A stretch of DNA of 64,000 nucleotides. Origin: an uncultured Prevotella sp. GTDB lineage: Bacteria; Bacteroidota; Bacteroidia; Bacteroidales; Bacteroidaceae. Both the position numbers and the translations under genes were made by a program. The first letter of the stretch is position 1. The number at the start of each line of letters is the position of its first letter. Positions 39,376-47,680 of the stretch are shown one piece after another. The DNA lies in contig CAJOCR010000008.1 in assembly GCA_905236755.1 (NCBI GenBank), forward strand, positions 1 to 64,000, read 5' to 3'. A model generated the notes under the pieces. It searched no databases. It saw only the letters and a list, made by a program, of their open reading frames with translations, and was not told the DNA's origin.

Positions 39376-39536
39376 AGTTAGAAGTTAGGAGATAGGAGTT
39401 AGTAGTTATTCTCCTCCACTTATGAAAAGGAGGTCGAGAGGATGGGAGTTAAAATGCCGTAGGCATTACTTCCCTTCGGTCAGTGACCGTTGGTTCATTA
39501 CTCATTATTAATTGCTCGTAGGGCAACCAATTACAC
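39376..39536. repeat. Heptamer repeats with two palindromes
   Basis: 7-bp units (GTTAGAA/GTTAGGA, 39378-39412; CATTACT/CATTACA, 39496-39511 and 39530-39545) lie around ATGCCGTAGGCAT (39454-39466) and TTGCTCGTAGGGCAA (39512-39526). The palindrome ATGCCGTAGGCAT is identical to that at 29538. The right end supplies the stop codon of the CPBP gene. Nothing codes in 39219-39537. Confidence 0.65.
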
Positions 39537-39537
39537 A

Positions 39538-40380
39538 TTACACATTCAAATCGTTAGGCTTGCGTTTAAGCGAATCAACAACTTGCAATAATGCTGGCAC
39601 AAATATAAACACCGAGAAAACTAAATACAGCACCATGTGAGTAGTGCTGCCACCAGCAAGCTGCTTCAATGTCATATCCTCCATGCCCTCAGGCAATATA
39701 TTCACAATAACATAGGCTATAGTGTTGTTTACCCAATGCAATGCTATTCCAGGAACAACACTTCTTGAGCGGTAATACATCCAACCTAACAATATACCCA
39801 TCAGAAACGCATGAACAAACTGAGCAATATTACCATGAGCCACACCAAACAGCACAGCCGAGAACAGAATAGCCAGCCAATGCCATTTCTCGCCCACTAC
39901 AGCCAGCAGTTTTCGTAATATAGCACCACGGAAAACCATCTCCTCAGCCACAGGGGCAAGTATTCCTATTGCAGCATAGCCTAATGGGGTGCGCATCATA
40001 TCAGTCATCAGTTTTCCCAACTGCTCAGGCATATCAAACTCAAACATCTCCTGCAACACCATAGAAGGAACTATCGAACCTATTCCCAAGAAAACAATCC
40101 ACACCATAACAGCCCATGGTTTGGTTCTAATATAATCTCTTGATACGGGAGCCCATCTGAAACGGGCAAACAGGTATATAGTCAGTACACTACACAATGC
40201 ATACGCAATAACAAACTTTTTTATACCTTCAGGTGTAACTGAATTAATGGCTCCACCTAATGCAAAAGTAGAAGGTATCTGCAAAAGGATAAACATAACG
40301 AAGAAAAAAGCTATCGCTAATGCACTTCCCAATGTTGTATTACTAAAAGCTGCAAGTCTATTCTTTAACTCTTTCATCAC
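39538..40380 (-). CDS. CPBP-family intramembrane metalloprotease
   Basis: This 280-residue protein has about eight membrane helices. The CPBP/Abi motifs are all present: EEMVFR (E146, E147, R151), H182 in FGVAHG, and HWVNN (H215, N219). The family includes CAAX-processing enzymes and bacterial membrane proteases. The start overlaps the end of ribF by 23 bp on the same strand, so it is co-transcribed with it. The stop codon lies within a heptamer repeat. Substrate unknown. Confidence 0.9.
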   Translation of the reverse strand: MMKELKNRLAAFSNTTLGSALAIAFFFVMFILLQIPSTFALGGAINSVTPEGIKKFVIAYALCSVLTIYLFARFRWAPVSRDYIRTKPWAVMVWIVFLGIGSIVPSMVLQEMFEFDMPEQLGKLMTDMMRTPLGYAAIGILAPVAEEMVFRGAILRKLLAVVGEKWHWLAILFSAVLFGVAHGNIAQFVHAFLMGILLGWMYYRSRSVVPGIALHWVNNTIAYVIVNILPEGMEDMTLKQLAGGSTTHMVLYLVFSVFIFVPALLQVVDSLKRKPNDLNV

Positions 40381-41314
40381 TTTCTTTTTTAAATTGTTCT
40401 TTTACTATCTGACGATCAATGGTTAATTGCTCTTTTAACTGCTCAGGGCTCTCAAATTTGCGCTCTGAGCGTATTCTGTGTTCAAACGATACCAACATCA
40501 GTTTATCGTAGATATCGTCTGAGAAGTCAAATATATTGGTCTCAAGGGTAATTTTCTCACCATCGAAAGTAGGACGCTTACCAATGTTCATCATACCCTG
40601 CTTCATAGTCACACTACCCTCCAAGCGAGTTTTCACGGCATACACGCCTGGCGCAGGCACCAACATACCAAACTCCGACACATCAAGATTAGCTGTAGGA
40701 AAGCCCATCTTACGACCTTCCTGGAAACCCTTCACAACCTTTCCAATTATCGTATATGGATAACCAAGACACGAGTTAGCCATCTCTATCTCGCCTTCCT
40801 TAAGGAAAGCACGCACTACCGACGAGCTAACATTTATACCATTGAGCAGAAAAGCCTCGTTCTTGATAACCTCAATACCCAGTTCCTCACCAAATCTAAC
40901 GTAATCGTCAAAACCCTCTTCTCTGTTATGACCAAAACGATTATCATAACCAATAATAAGTTTCTTCACATGCAGACGGTCACGAAGAACCTGAGCCATA
41001 AACTCACGTGCCGACAGCTCGGCCATCTCCTTGTTGAAACGCAACACCACACTATTGTCAACCCCCGTCTTTGACAGCAACAACAGCTTACTGTCGAGAG
41101 TACTCAGCATCTCAGGAATATAATCTTCCTGAAGCACCTGACGCGGATGCTTGTCAAACGTGATAACCGTTGACTGCAGTCCAGCCGCCTTAGCCACATC
41201 CATCACATGACGGATAAGAAACTGGTGTCCTTTATGCACACCATCAAAGAAACCTATCGTAGCAACACAGGGCTCCACACTCTGCGTAAAATCATCCAAT
41301 CTTATTGTCTTCAT
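40358..41314 (-). CDS. ribF: Bifunctional riboflavin kinase / FAD synthetase
   Basis: This 318-residue protein has an N-terminal FAD synthetase domain with the nucleotidyltransferase motif GFFDGVHKGH (21-30) and a C-terminal riboflavin kinase domain (about 185-310, GFQEGRKMGFPTANL). It makes FMN and FAD from riboflavin and ATP in the cytoplasm. It lies between the calcium ATPase (54 bp upstream) and the CPBP gene, all on the minus strand. Confidence 0.95.
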   Translation of the reverse strand: MKTIRLDDFTQSVEPCVATIGFFDGVHKGHQFLIRHVMDVAKAAGLQSTVITFDKHPRQVLQEDYIPEMLSTLDSKLLLLSKTGVDNSVVLRFNKEMAELSAREFMAQVLRDRLHVKKLIIGYDNRFGHNREEGFDDYVRFGEELGIEVIKNEAFLLNGINVSSSVVRAFLKEGEIEMANSCLGYPYTIIGKVVKGFQEGRKMGFPTANLDVSEFGMLVPAPGVYAVKTRLEGSVTMKQGMMNIGKRPTFDGEKITLETNIFDFSDDIYDKLMLVSFEHRIRSERKFESPEQLKEQLTIDRQIVKEQFKKESDERVKE

Positions 41315-41342
41315 CTATTTATATTATTGGTCTCACCCCGAC

Positions 41343-41391
41343 CCAATTCAAAATTCAAAAATCGAAATTCAAAATTGGTTGCGAAGCAACC
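41343..41391. repeat. Heptamer repeats plus GGTTGC palindrome overlapping the ATPase stop
   Basis: AATTCAA-type 7-bp units (41345-41376) join the palindrome GGTTGCGAAGCAACC (41377-41391). On the minus strand this element encodes the last residues (LLRNQF) and the stop of the P-type ATPase. Confidence 0.7.
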
Positions 41392-43918
41392 TATACATTT
41401 CTCCTATCCACACTACCAACGATGTAACAGCAATTATCATGCCCCACTCGCTTAATGACAATGGAACAGTACGGAACATTTTTCCACCAAAAGTAACAAT
41501 CACCCACTGTCCCACCAATATCAATAGCAATACAAATAGCATGCCACGATCAGCATATAGTCTGCGGAAAGCCGAATGATTACTGCCCAAGCTCTTGGCA
41601 TTAAACAAGTTCCATGCCTGCAACATCACAAAGGTAGTAAAAAATATCGTCAACTCATGAACATCTATTCCAGCTGTTCCTCTGCGCTCACACCATATTA
41701 GGAATGCCAACGAGAACACAAAGAACAAGATACCACACGTCAGTATGCCCCTTGCCATCGGTTTATTGATGATAAAATCGCTCTGCTTACGTGGCTTCTC
41801 GCTCATCACCTCACGCGATGGAGGCAACGATGCCAACGCAAGGGCAGCAAAGGTATCCATTATCAGGTTCACCCACAGAATCTGTGTCACCGTCAAAGGC
41901 ATCTCAGTACCTATAACAGCACCGCCAAGCACCAGCAACAACGCTGTCAGGTTCACCACAAGCTGGAAGAACAGGAATCGCTGAATATTCTTGTAAAGAG
42001 AGCGTCCCCACATCACAGCACCAGCAATAGAATGGAAACTGTCATCAAGCAATGTAATGTCAGAAGCCTGCTTGGCTACCGACGTACCAGAACCCAACGA
42101 CAACCCCACATGGGCATGATTCAAGGCTGGCGCATCATTTGTTCCGTCACCAGTTACAGCCACAATCTCACCATGCTTCTGCAGCATCTCTACAAGACGC
42201 TGCTTGTCGGCAGGACGAGCTCTCGACATCACCCTTAGCTCAACAACCCTTTCATACGCCTCATCATCAGAAAGAGCCTCAAACTCAGTTCCTGTGATAT
42301 GCCAGTTGTCTCCGCTCAGTTCCTCGCGAGGCCATATACCAATCTGTCGGGCTATCTCTATAGCCGTAGCCGAATTATCACCAGTAACAATCTTCACCTC
42401 AATACCAGCTTTTCTACAAGCGGCAACAGCACTTGGCACATCGTCTCTCACTGGGTCTTCTATCGCAAAGGCAGCAACAAAGTTCAGTTCCTGTGGCTTA
42501 TCCACATTGCCGTCAGCAAGAGCCAGCACACGCATACCCGCATCCTGGTATCTTCGTATCTGCTTCTCAACAACACTACGATGGGCATCACTGATAACAC
42601 ACATATCAAGAACAATCTCAGGTGCACCCTTTACAGTTATCTCCTTCTCGTTGAATACCGTAGCCATGTATTTCTTCTCTGTAGAGAACGGAATCTGTCG
42701 AACTACTGACACCTCTTTTCTCAGTTTCAGATAGTCAGCACCCTGTTCCTTTATCCAGTTAAGAAGAGCCACCTCGGTAGGATTACCCACACCCTTGTCA
42801 CCATCAAGGAACGCCGTAGTGTTAATAGCTATCTCCTCATACAGTCGTAAACCAAGATTACCACTCTCAGCAAAGCACTCCTTCACCTTCATCTTGTTCT
42901 GGGTAAGCGTACCAGTCTTGTCTGTACATATAACCGTTACCGCTCCCATCGTTTCTGAGGCATGCAGCTTACGCACAAGATTGTTTGATTTCAACATCCT
43001 TCGCATATTAAGAGCCAGCGACAAGGTCACTGCCATAGGCAAGCCCTCTGGAACAGCCATCACAATAAGTGTCACCGCCATCATGAAATAGTTCAGCACC
43101 TTCAGCGCCATACCATAGTAGTCAGTAGTGCTCCACACCGCATCAGTAAGAATATCATGACCCAAGAACACCACAAAAGCAGCCACGGCAACACCCGTAC
43201 CCACCTTCGAAATCATCTTGGCAAGCTTATCCAACTGAGTGTCAAGAGGAGTCTTGGTACCCGTTTCCTCAACAGCCTTAGTGGCAACCTTGCCAATCTC
43301 TGTCTCATCGCCAACCTTCACGACAACAGCCTCACCATGACCGTTCATCACCATCGACGAACGCAACAATATATTCTCGGCATACGCGCCCTCGCCATCT
43401 GCCGACACCTCAGTACCTTTCGTAGCAAGAGGCTCACCGGTAAGACTCGACTCATCAACCTGCAGGTTCACGGCAGCAAAGAGTTCAGCATCGGCAGGCA
43501 CTTCGTCGCCCACCTGAACAAGAATCACATCGCCCACCACTACATCCTTGCGCATTATCTCCTGCACCTTACCATCACGACGCACCTTGACAAGCTGCTC
43601 ATCGTTCATGGCAGTAAGCAGTTCAAACTTCTTGGCGGCATCACGCTCAAACCAAAAGCCCACCGTAGTAGCAAGGAATATAGCTATAAAGATACCAATG
43701 GTCTCTATAAAATCATTCTCTATAAAGGCAAGCAGCAACGACACACACACTGCCACAAGAAGAATCTGTATGATAGGATCTTTATATTTTTCCAGATAGA
43801 GTTTCCAAAGCGATGTCTTCTTAGGAGGTGTAAGCACATTCTCTCCATACATACTCCTGCTTTCAGCTACCTTAGCCTCAGTCAACCCATCTGAATTCCA
43901 CTTTTCATTTTTTTCCAT
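41369..43918 (-). CDS. Calcium-translocating P-type ATPase
   Basis: This 849-residue pump has the phosphorylation site CTDKTGTLTQNK (Asp near 334), KGAPE in the nucleotide domain, TGDGTNDAPAL at the hinge, and PEGLP in membrane helix 4. The order of helices and the length fit plasma-membrane (PMCA)-type calcium ATPases of bacteria. It exports Ca2+ or a similar ion using ATP. It is first in a likely unit with ribF and the CPBP gene and has its own promoter at 44011-44018. The last six residues come from a repeat element. Confidence 0.92.
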   Translation of the reverse strand: MEKNEKWNSDGLTEAKVAESRSMYGENVLTPPKKTSLWKLYLEKYKDPIIQILLVAVCVSLLLAFIENDFIETIGIFIAIFLATTVGFWFERDAAKKFELLTAMNDEQLVKVRRDGKVQEIMRKDVVVGDVILVQVGDEVPADAELFAAVNLQVDESSLTGEPLATKGTEVSADGEGAYAENILLRSSMVMNGHGEAVVVKVGDETEIGKVATKAVEETGTKTPLDTQLDKLAKMISKVGTGVAVAAFVVFLGHDILTDAVWSTTDYYGMALKVLNYFMMAVTLIVMAVPEGLPMAVTLSLALNMRRMLKSNNLVRKLHASETMGAVTVICTDKTGTLTQNKMKVKECFAESGNLGLRLYEEIAINTTAFLDGDKGVGNPTEVALLNWIKEQGADYLKLRKEVSVVRQIPFSTEKKYMATVFNEKEITVKGAPEIVLDMCVISDAHRSVVEKQIRRYQDAGMRVLALADGNVDKPQELNFVAAFAIEDPVRDDVPSAVAACRKAGIEVKIVTGDNSATAIEIARQIGIWPREELSGDNWHITGTEFEALSDDEAYERVVELRVMSRARPADKQRLVEMLQKHGEIVAVTGDGTNDAPALNHAHVGLSLGSGTSVAKQASDITLLDDSFHSIAGAVMWGRSLYKNIQRFLFFQLVVNLTALLLVLGGAVIGTEMPLTVTQILWVNLIMDTFAALALASLPPSREVMSEKPRKQSDFIINKPMARGILTCGILFFVFSLAFLIWCERRGTAGIDVHELTIFFTTFVMLQAWNLFNAKSLGSNHSAFRRLYADRGMLFVLLLILVGQWVIVTFGGKMFRTVPLSLSEWGMIIAVTSLVVWIGEMYRLLRNQF

Positions 43919-43973
43919 TCAATTATATAATAAGTTTACTGTTTATGAGTTTTACTTTTATAATAATTCAACA

Positions 43974-43988
43974 TCGCACGTAGTGCGA
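43974..43988. repeat. GTA-loop palindrome
   Basis: TCGCACGTAGTGCGA: a 6-bp stem with a GTA loop, as in the palindromes at 29538 and 39454. It lies in the leader of the ATPase gene. Confidence 0.6.
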
Positions 43989-44010
43989 CTAATTCCAAAT
44001 TCTTTTTTTG

Positions 44011-44018
44011 CAAAGTTA
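44011..44018 (-). promoter_or_regulatory. Promoter -7 element of the P-type ATPase gene
   Basis: TAACTTTG on the minus strand, 93 bp before the ATG at 43918; the GTA-loop palindrome is in between. Confidence 0.6.
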
Positions 44019-44082
44019 ATGATTTTTTTTATTATTCCTATTTTATCCCCTCACCCATAACCTTTTTCTTAAAAAATATACA

Positions 44083-44090
44083 TATCTTTG
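44083..44090 (+). promoter_or_regulatory. Promoter -7 element of the TIM-barrel protein gene
   Basis: TATCTTTG, 118 bp before the ATG at 44208. The leader contains purine-rich near-repeats (GGAGATAC, GGAAGATA). Confidence 0.55.
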
Positions 44091-44207
44091 CAGCATTATC
44101 TAACTGTAAGTTTAGGAGATACAGGAAGATAAAGGAAGATATGCCGCTTTTCCATCTTTCAATATTAATTCTAAATTATCTCCTTCTAACTTCTAAATAT
44201 ATTATCA

Positions 44208-45290
44208 ATGAAAAAACTCTTGTCTATTATCGCTCTATTAGCAGTCTGCTTGACCATTCAAGCTAAAATTCCTGTTTACGTATGGGTAAGCTGGAACAAC
44301 AACACCACAACCGCCCAAACACTCAAACGCGACTTCAAACAATGGAAGAAATACGGAGTAGTAGGCGTATGTCTCAATGCTGGTATGGACTCTGCACGCA
44401 TAGCCACAGCCTCACGCATAGCCCATCAGTTAGGATTAGAATACCACGCATGGATACCTACCATGACCAACGGCACATGTCCTGAAAGCTGGTACACAGT
44501 AAACCGATTAGGACAGAACGCCAAGACAAATCCGGCATACGTGCCCCACTACACCACCCTTGACCCACATAATCCCAATGTGCACCATTACATGAAAGAA
44601 CAGCTCACACGCATAGCACGCATCAAGGATGTTGACTACATACAGCTCGACTACATACGCTATGCTGATGTCATTCTTGCCAAGGGACTGTGGAACAAAT
44701 ACTCACTCGTCATGAACGGAGAATATGCTACAGCCGACTACTGCTATTGTGACGACTGTGTCAACGACTTCAAACAGAATACAGGTATCGACATCCGTCA
44801 ATATACCGATCCATCAAAGGTAGAAGCATGGGCACAGTTCCGTTGCGATAACGTAACCAATCTCGTTAACGATATTGCCGATGCCGTTCATAACGCAGGT
44901 AAGAAAATCTCAGCCGACGTGTTCCCTGGGCCCGACAGTCATGCACGCTGGATGGTACGTCAGGAATGGCAGAAGTGGAATCTCGATGCCGTATTCCCTA
45001 TGAACTACAACGATTTCTATCTTGAGCCAGCCTCATGGCTCAAACCAATAACAAAGGAAGAAGTAGAAAGTGTAGCAGGTCGTTTCCCTGTATATAGCGG
45101 ACTCTTCATCTGTAAAGACTGGCAGCACAAAGCAAGCGTTGTAGATCCAGAATACAGCGGTCTGCTACCATCAGAAATACAAGAAGCCGTTCAGGGAAGT
45201 ATGGAGAGTGGTGCCAAAGGAATATGCCTTTTCACCCCTAATTCCATGACTCCAGAGCATTGGGCAGAACTCCAAAAAGTAATAAAATAA
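44208..45290 (+). CDS. Secreted TIM-barrel glycosidase-like protein
   Basis: This 360-residue protein has a signal peptide (cut near IQAK, residue 20) and a single beta/alpha-barrel domain. VYVWVSWNNN at the first strand, LEYHAWIPTM, DYIQLDYIRYAD (likely acidic catalytic residues) and AVFPMNYNDFY near the end match the GHL10/putative glycosyl-hydrolase group with DUF-type names. The substrate is unknown. It is a single gene placed just before tRNA-Met, on the chromosomal side of the island. Confidence 0.8.
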   Translation: MKKLLSIIALLAVCLTIQAKIPVYVWVSWNNNTTTAQTLKRDFKQWKKYGVVGVCLNAGMDSARIATASRIAHQLGLEYHAWIPTMTNGTCPESWYTVNRLGQNAKTNPAYVPHYTTLDPHNPNVHHYMKEQLTRIARIKDVDYIQLDYIRYADVILAKGLWNKYSLVMNGEYATADYCYCDDCVNDFKQNTGIDIRQYTDPSKVEAWAQFRCDNVTNLVNDIADAVHNAGKKISADVFPGPDSHARWMVRQEWQKWNLDAVFPMNYNDFYLEPASWLKPITKEEVESVAGRFPVYSGLFICKDWQHKASVVDPEYSGLLPSEIQEAVQGSMESGAKGICLFTPNSMTPEHWAELQKVIK

Positions 45291-45297
45291 AACTTTT

Positions 45298-45355
45298 AAG
45301 GCTTTTCGGTGGAAACTATTTACAAAAAAATTTGGTTATTCCCACCGAAAGCCTT
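45298..45355. terminator. Inverted repeat ending the upstream gene, spanning the tRNA promoter
   Basis: AAGGCTTTTCGGTGG (45298-45312) pairs with CCACCGAAAGCCTT (45342-45355) with one bulged T. The loop holds the tRNA -33 box, and the right arm touches its -7 box. Confidence 0.6.
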
Positions 45356-45362
45356 ATCTTTG
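45331..45362 (+). promoter_or_regulatory. Promoter of tRNA-Met
   Basis: TTTG (45331-45334), 20 bp, TATCTTTG (45355-45362), 39 bp before the tRNA. Confidence 0.8.
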
Positions 45363-45400
45363 CACCCGAAATAGCCAATCTACTTATCTGCTTTTTCAAC

Positions 45401-45474
45401 GGACTTGTAGCTCAGTTGGTTAGAGCAACAGACTCATAATCTGGAGGTCCCTGGTTCAAGCCCAGGCTGGTCCA
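45401..45474 (+). tRNA. tRNA-Met (anticodon CAT)
   Basis: All arms are visible: acceptor GGACTTG/CTGGTCC (one mismatch), D arm GCTC...GAGC, anticodon loop CTCATAA with stem CAGA/TCTG, and T arm CCTGGTTCAAGCCCAGG. The anticodon CAT fits elongator tRNA-Met; a tRNA-Ile that is later modified at CAT cannot be ruled out. CCA is not encoded. The 3' half is duplicated at 45620-45641. Confidence 0.93.
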
Positions 45475-45641
45475 CAAGAGAATCGCTTTTGCGGTTCTCT
45501 TTTTTTTATCCCCTAACATGGGCTTTCACCAGAGGTTATCTCCCTCGCTTTTAAAGTTTGCACCAGCAACGCTGACAGCAAACGCTCTGTCGATGAGTTG
45601 TGCTATTTGCACAACAAATTTCAAGCCCAGGCTGGTCCACA
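45455..45641. repeat. Direct repeat of the tRNA-Met 3' end (att-like)
   Basis: The 22-bp sequence TTCAAGCCCAGGCTGGTCCA plus CA occurs at 45455-45476 (inside the tRNA) and again at 45620-45641. Such duplications arise when an integrase inserts an element into a tRNA 3' end. The 143 bp between hold only a terminator and no gene. No integrase gene is seen in the window. Confidence 0.8.
45477..45508 (+). terminator. Terminator of tRNA-Met
   Basis: AGAGAATCGC (45477-45486) pairs with GCGGTTCTCT (45491-45500), followed by eight T. Confidence 0.88.
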
Positions 45642-45652
45642 TTAAAAATCAA

Positions 45653-45690
45653 GCACTTACGAGTTCCTCGCAAGTGCGTTTTCTTTTCTT
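45653..45690 (+). terminator. Terminator after the second tRNA fragment
   Basis: GCACTT..CGAG (45653-45663) pairs with CTCG.AAGTGC (45667-45677), followed by GTTTTCTTTTC. Each of the two tRNA 3' ends thus has its own terminator, as expected if one belonged to the tRNA before insertion. Confidence 0.7.
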
Positions 45691-45747
45691 GGTGACCTTC
45701 AGGTGACCTTTTTGAAACAAAAGTGACCCTCTGTAACCTTTTGAAAC
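45691..45747. repeat. Helically phased GGTGACCTT-like motifs
   Basis: GGTGACCTT (45691), GGTGACCTT (45702), AGTGACCCT (45722) and TGTAACCTT (45732) are spaced 11, 20 and 10 bp. TTTGAAAC follows at 45711 and TTTTGAAAC near 45739. Such phased direct repeats beside a tRNA att site recall integrase arm-binding sites. Confidence 0.55.
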
Positions 45748-45907
45748 GTAGAGTGATTTTTTGTGAGTTCAAGAAATGTTTTTGCTAAAAAAGCATATTT
45801 CCCCATGATTATTGCATTTCTAAATTGCCATTTTTGCGTTTTCTTCAAATATTTTGTGGCTTTTGTTTATTTTTATCCATAAAGAGAATATATTTGGCAA
45901 AAAACAG

Positions 45908-45938
45908 TACCTTTGTAATCGAATATACATTATATAAT
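45908..45938 (+). promoter_or_regulatory. Promoter and possible operator of the restriction operon
   Basis: TACCTTTG (45908-45915) is a -7 element 23 bp before the ATG at 45939. The palindrome ATTATATAAT (45929-45938) lies directly before the start codon and could be the operator for the XRE protein. The region 45750-45907 shows no gene. Confidence 0.5.
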
Positions 45939-46145
45939 ATGGATAGTAAGCATCTCAACCGAATCAAGGTCGCATTAGCGGAAAAAGAAAAGACTAACAA
46001 GTGGCTGGCTGAGCAATTAGGCAAAGATCAAGCTACCATCTCCAAGTGGGTGACGAATACAACGCAACCCAATTTGGAAATGCTGTTGCAAATTGCAAAA
46101 GTGTTGGAAGTAAATGTAAATGAATTAGTACGTCCGTTAGAATAA
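45939..46145 (+). CDS. XRE-family helix-turn-helix regulator
   Basis: This 68-residue protein is a single HTH domain: WLAEQLGKDQATISKWVTNTTQPNLEML spans the helix-turn-helix, seen as KWLAEQLGKDQATISKW and then TQPNLEMLLQIAKVLEV. It is of the kind that controls restriction genes. The stop TAA overlaps the next ATG (TAATG), so it is translated with hsdM1. The ATG at 45939 is chosen because a promoter lies just upstream and the frame before it encodes no domain. Confidence 0.9.
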   Translation: MDSKHLNRIKVALAEKEKTNKWLAEQLGKDQATISKWVTNTTQPNLEMLLQIAKVLEVNVNELVRPLE

Positions 46146-47680
46146 TGGTAAGAAAAAAGAAAGAAACAACCACAAAGTTATCCGATACCCCCAAGACTGC
46201 CCAAGAGTTGAAACTGGAAGGTGTACAGAACTTGTACAACTTTCTGTTCGAGGCATGTAATATTCTGCGCGGGCCTGTGAGTCAAGATAACTTCAAGGAC
46301 TATATAACGCCTATTCTCTATTACAAGCGTATCTCTGACGTGTACGACGAAGAGACTGAGGCGGCTTTGGAAGAAAGCGGTGGCGACATGGAATATGCGA
46401 CATTACCAGAACAGCATCGCTTTGTTATTCCTGATGGTTGTCACTGGCAGGATGTACGTGAACGTACTGAGAATCTTGGCGCAGCCATCGTTGGTGCTAT
46501 GCGTGGTATAGAGTTAGCCAACCCTGATACGCTTTATGGTGTGCTTAGTATGTTCAGTGCTCAGAAATGGACGGACAAGAAGAACCTTTCAGACGGAAAG
46601 ATACGTGACCTGATAGAACATCTGAGTACAAGGAAACTTGGAAACAATGACTATCCTACCGACCTAATGGGCGATGCCTACGAAATCTTGCTGAAGAAAT
46701 TTGCTGATGACTCAAAGGCAAAGGCTGGTGAGTTCTATACTCCTCGTTCTGTAGTACAGCTACTTATACGCATCCTCGATCCTCAACCAGGTGAAAGTGT
46801 CTATGACCCTGCTTGCGGTTCTGGTGGTATGCTTATTGAGGCCGTACATCACATGAATCATAGTAGCCTCTGTTGTGGGAACATCTTCGGTCAGGAGAAG
46901 AATGTGGTTAACTCGGCTATTGCAAAAATGAACCTTTTCCTTCATGGCGCAAGCGACTTCAACATTATGCAGGGTGACACACTACGCAACCCGAAAATCT
47001 TGCAAGGTGGTGAGGTGGCTAAGTTCGACTGTGTGATAGCCAATCCCCCATTCTCGTTGGAGAAATGGGGCTCGGTGGAATGGTCATCAGATAAATATGG
47101 ACGTAACATCTGGGGAACACCCAGCGACTCGTGCGGTGACTATGCATGGATTCAGCATATGATAGCATCGATGGCTCCAGGCAAGGGACGTATGGCTGTG
47201 GTAATGCCGCAGGGAGTACTCTTTCGAGGCAATGAAGAAGGACGCATCCGTGAAAAGTTGGTGAAAAGTGATATGGTAGAGGCCGTTGTTACCCTTGGCG
47301 ATAAGCTCTTCTATGGAACAGGCCTTTCACCGTGCTTTCTGATTATTCGCAAGATGAAGCCCACTGTACATAGTGCGCGTGTCTTGATGATAGACGGCAC
47401 CAAGATTCTTACTCCGAAACGAGCTCAAAACATATTGGAACAGAAGGATGTTGACCGATTATTCGAGTTGTATATCAACTATGAGAACGTGGAAGACTTC
47501 TCACAGGTGGTAACACTCGATGATATTGCAGCAAAGGGTTATGACCTATCTCCCAATAAATACGTACAGTACCACCGTGAGGCTATCAAACCTTATATCG
47601 AGGTACTGGCAGAGTTCAAGGCTGCTTATGAAGAAGTGAAACTTCGCGAAGCAGAATTTAGAAAAATAATAAATGCTTAG
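46145..47680 (+). CDS. hsdM: Type I restriction-modification methylase subunit, copy 1
   Basis: This 511-residue protein has the helical HsdM N-terminal domain (about 20-170, ITPILYYKRISDVYDEE), FYTPR (197-201), the SAM motif VYDPACGSGGML (220-230) and the adenine-methylase motif NPPF (about 300-303). It makes N6-methyladenine as part of a type I complex with HsdS. It overlaps the next gene by 8 bp. It is a distant paralogue of the second HsdM in the same operon; both keep the catalytic motifs. Confidence 0.95.
   Translation: MVRKKKETTTKLSDTPKTAQELKLEGVQNLYNFLFEACNILRGPVSQDNFKDYITPILYYKRISDVYDEETEAALEESGGDMEYATLPEQHRFVIPDGCHWQDVRERTENLGAAIVGAMRGIELANPDTLYGVLSMFSAQKWTDKKNLSDGKIRDLIEHLSTRKLGNNDYPTDLMGDAYEILLKKFADDSKAKAGEFYTPRSVVQLLIRILDPQPGESVYDPACGSGGMLIEAVHHMNHSSLCCGNIFGQEKNVVNSAIAKMNLFLHGASDFNIMQGDTLRNPKILQGGEVAKFDCVIANPPFSLEKWGSVEWSSDKYGRNIWGTPSDSCGDYAWIQHMIASMAPGKGRMAVVMPQGVLFRGNEEGRIREKLVKSDMVEAVVTLGDKLFYGTGLSPCFLIIRKMKPTVHSARVLMIDGTKILTPKRAQNILEQKDVDRLFELYINYENVEDFSQVVTLDDIAAKGYDLSPNKYVQYHREAIKPYIEVLAEFKAAYEEVKLREAEFRKIINA

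Noticed and set aside
45551..45772. Minus-strand 73-codon frame starting MNSQKITLRFKRLQ, somewhat like the start of a Bacteroidales integrase
   Set aside because: The similarity ends after about 12 residues; the rest covers the terminator and the tRNA copy and has no integrase motif. It may be chance or a very short relic.
45825..45938. N-terminal extension of the XRE protein
   Set aside because: This part contains the promoter and encodes no domain residues. The HTH domain starts cleanly at 45939.
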